Positions 62,924 through 64,000 of a stretch of 64,000 nucleotides of DNA are shown here, one piece after another; the first letter of the stretch is position 1; every line of letters begins with the position of its first letter. A model generated the notes under the pieces. The model worked only from the letters and a program-made list of their open reading frames with translations, was not told the origin of the DNA and searched no databases. The stretch comes from Lycocorax pyrrhopterus obiensis (lineage: Eukaryota > Chordata > Aves > Passeriformes > Paradisaeidae): NCBI GenBank assembly GCA_014706295.1, contig JACSVZ010000015.1, positions 54,743,535 through 54,807,534 on the forward strand. Reading direction: 5' to 3'. The position numbers were made by a program, and so were the translations under genes.

Positions 62924-64000
62924 ACTCTGGGAAAAGCTGTTTTTTCACTCGTGGAATAGACAGTCTCAAGGCTGGGGGCAGATACTGGGATGACACCAAA
63001 CTCAGAGCTAAAGCCTAACCCAAAAGGGCAGATAGCCTGTGCTGTTGGTGCAATCAGCTAGAAAAAGACATATATGCACCAAAGAAGTATCAGAGCAAAA
63101 CTGTTCTGTCTCGTCCATGAGGATAAGTGCTTGTAGCCTTATGGAATTGTCAGGAGCTCAGCCACAGCAGAGCTTTTACAGAGATGTACACTGAATTACA
63201 AAGCTACAACTGAAAGCCTGAGCTATAGCTCTATTCCTACTGAGGGTTCTTATTAAGCAAAAGCCACATTCAAGACAACAGAACAGTCTGTGCTGACTTT
63301 GATCACTACTGATAAGCCTCTATTGCTGAGTTAGCTCAGGTGATTGGCTGCCTTGCTCAGTCAAAGCTGATTTTGAGTGGACATCCTGCAAAGCTTTACT
63401 AGAGATAGTACATCCTCACACAGAGCACCAGACACAGCAAAGCCTTGTTGGGGAAAATCACCCAGTCTCCTGGACTTCTGCAAGAAGCTCTTTAGCAGTG
63501 AACAGAGTGAGGTCCTGTTTGTATTTCTGGGCACACTGTGAATAGCAAAAGATCCTGAAGCAGTATGAGAAGAATATCCTTGCTTGAGAGGGGGATGGTC
63601 CTTGCTGCAGAGAGGGCCAGTCAGCATCCGGAAGCAAAGGCGTGCCTGAATATATTTCCAGGTGAGCCTGCCACCTCAGCTCCTACTCGCCACTATACCC
63701 AGAAGGGCAGGTTTTGTGTGTGGCCAAGGACTCAAGAATCAGCTGAGTTGATGCTGCAGAGAAGATAAAATCTCACCCTGCAGCCCACTGGAAGCTCTCT
63801 GTTACACCAATTCAATTGCGGAAACACAAGACAAAAGGATGATATTTCACACACCTGGGACTTATCCAGTGCAGGGCTGGAGCTGTTAAAAGATCGGCAA
63901 TTAACATATCCGCATCCCACGCTGTGAGAGGTCACTGCTTTTCAGGCCGAGGCTGAGATCACTCCCAAGGACATCTGTTTACTCATTCCTCGATCTCCAC

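Larger units (their letters stand above)
33211..64000 (-). other. CHST11: CHST11 intron (partial, continues beyond right edge)
   Basis: More than 30 kb of non-coding sequence upstream of the terminal CHST11 exon. I searched the - strand for the exon that should encode the NPFGVDICCRKGS-type stem segment and did not find it, so the intron very likely continues past 64000. Contents: two ancient SINE-like fragments (about 33975-34085, 50706-50765), CR1 fragments (42548-42603, 54058-54210, 54510-54830, 61636-61725), a CpG-island-like segment (about 44465-45000), short tandem duplications near 50.8 and 51.6 kb, and a perfect hairpin at 55854-55882. ORFs over 100 codons (such as 59696-60169 +, 44605-45015 -, 48844-49314 -, 43381-43845 -) sit in several frames and resemble no family I know. 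Confidence 0.8.

Noticed and set aside
1..64000. CRISPR array, phage-defence, operon or other prokaryote-type system
   Set aside because: Spliced vertebrate genes and CR1 elements show this is animal nuclear DNA. No regularly spaced direct repeats or tightly packed ORFs occur.

Overview
This is a vertebrate nuclear genomic window, most likely from a bird. The evidence is large introns, two recognisable vertebrate genes, several CR1 LINE 3'-end fragments (the dominant avian retrotransposon family, with the terminal ATTCTATG-type octamer repeats) and no Alu/B1-type SINEs. I cannot name the species from the sequence alone.

Layout: positions 1-17433 hold the last three coding exons (6069-6200, 7146-7294, 17248-17433) of SLC41A2, a plasma-membrane Mg2+ transporter, on the + strand. 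They are separated by AT-rich introns, and the gene enters from the left edge. A 3' UTR follows, with a first canonical AATAAA at 18735-18740. About 13-14 kb of sequence without a recognisable gene comes next. The terminal coding exon of CHST11 (chondroitin 4-O-sulfotransferase 1) lies at 32359-33207 on the - strand. Everything from 33208 to 64000 is best read as the long CHST11 intron upstream of that exon, since the two earlier coding exons were not found and should lie beyond the right edge. The two genes are convergent (tail to tail), the same neighbour relationship SLC41A2 and CHST11 have in human 12q23.

The two genes have unrelated jobs, Mg2+ transport and Golgi sulfation of chondroitin, so there is no operon-like logic. 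The non-coding sequence holds scattered CR1 fragments, two possible relics of ancient MIR/CORE-type SINEs, low-complexity tracts, short two-copy tandem duplications, two notable inverted repeats, and one CpG-island-like segment at about 44465-45000 inside the CHST11 intron. That segment is the best candidate for an undescribed regulatory element or alternative promoter. I see no CRISPR array, phage-like system, rRNA, tRNA or intact mobile element, and nothing that supports a wholly new biological system. The other open reading frames over 100 codons look like chance ORFs.
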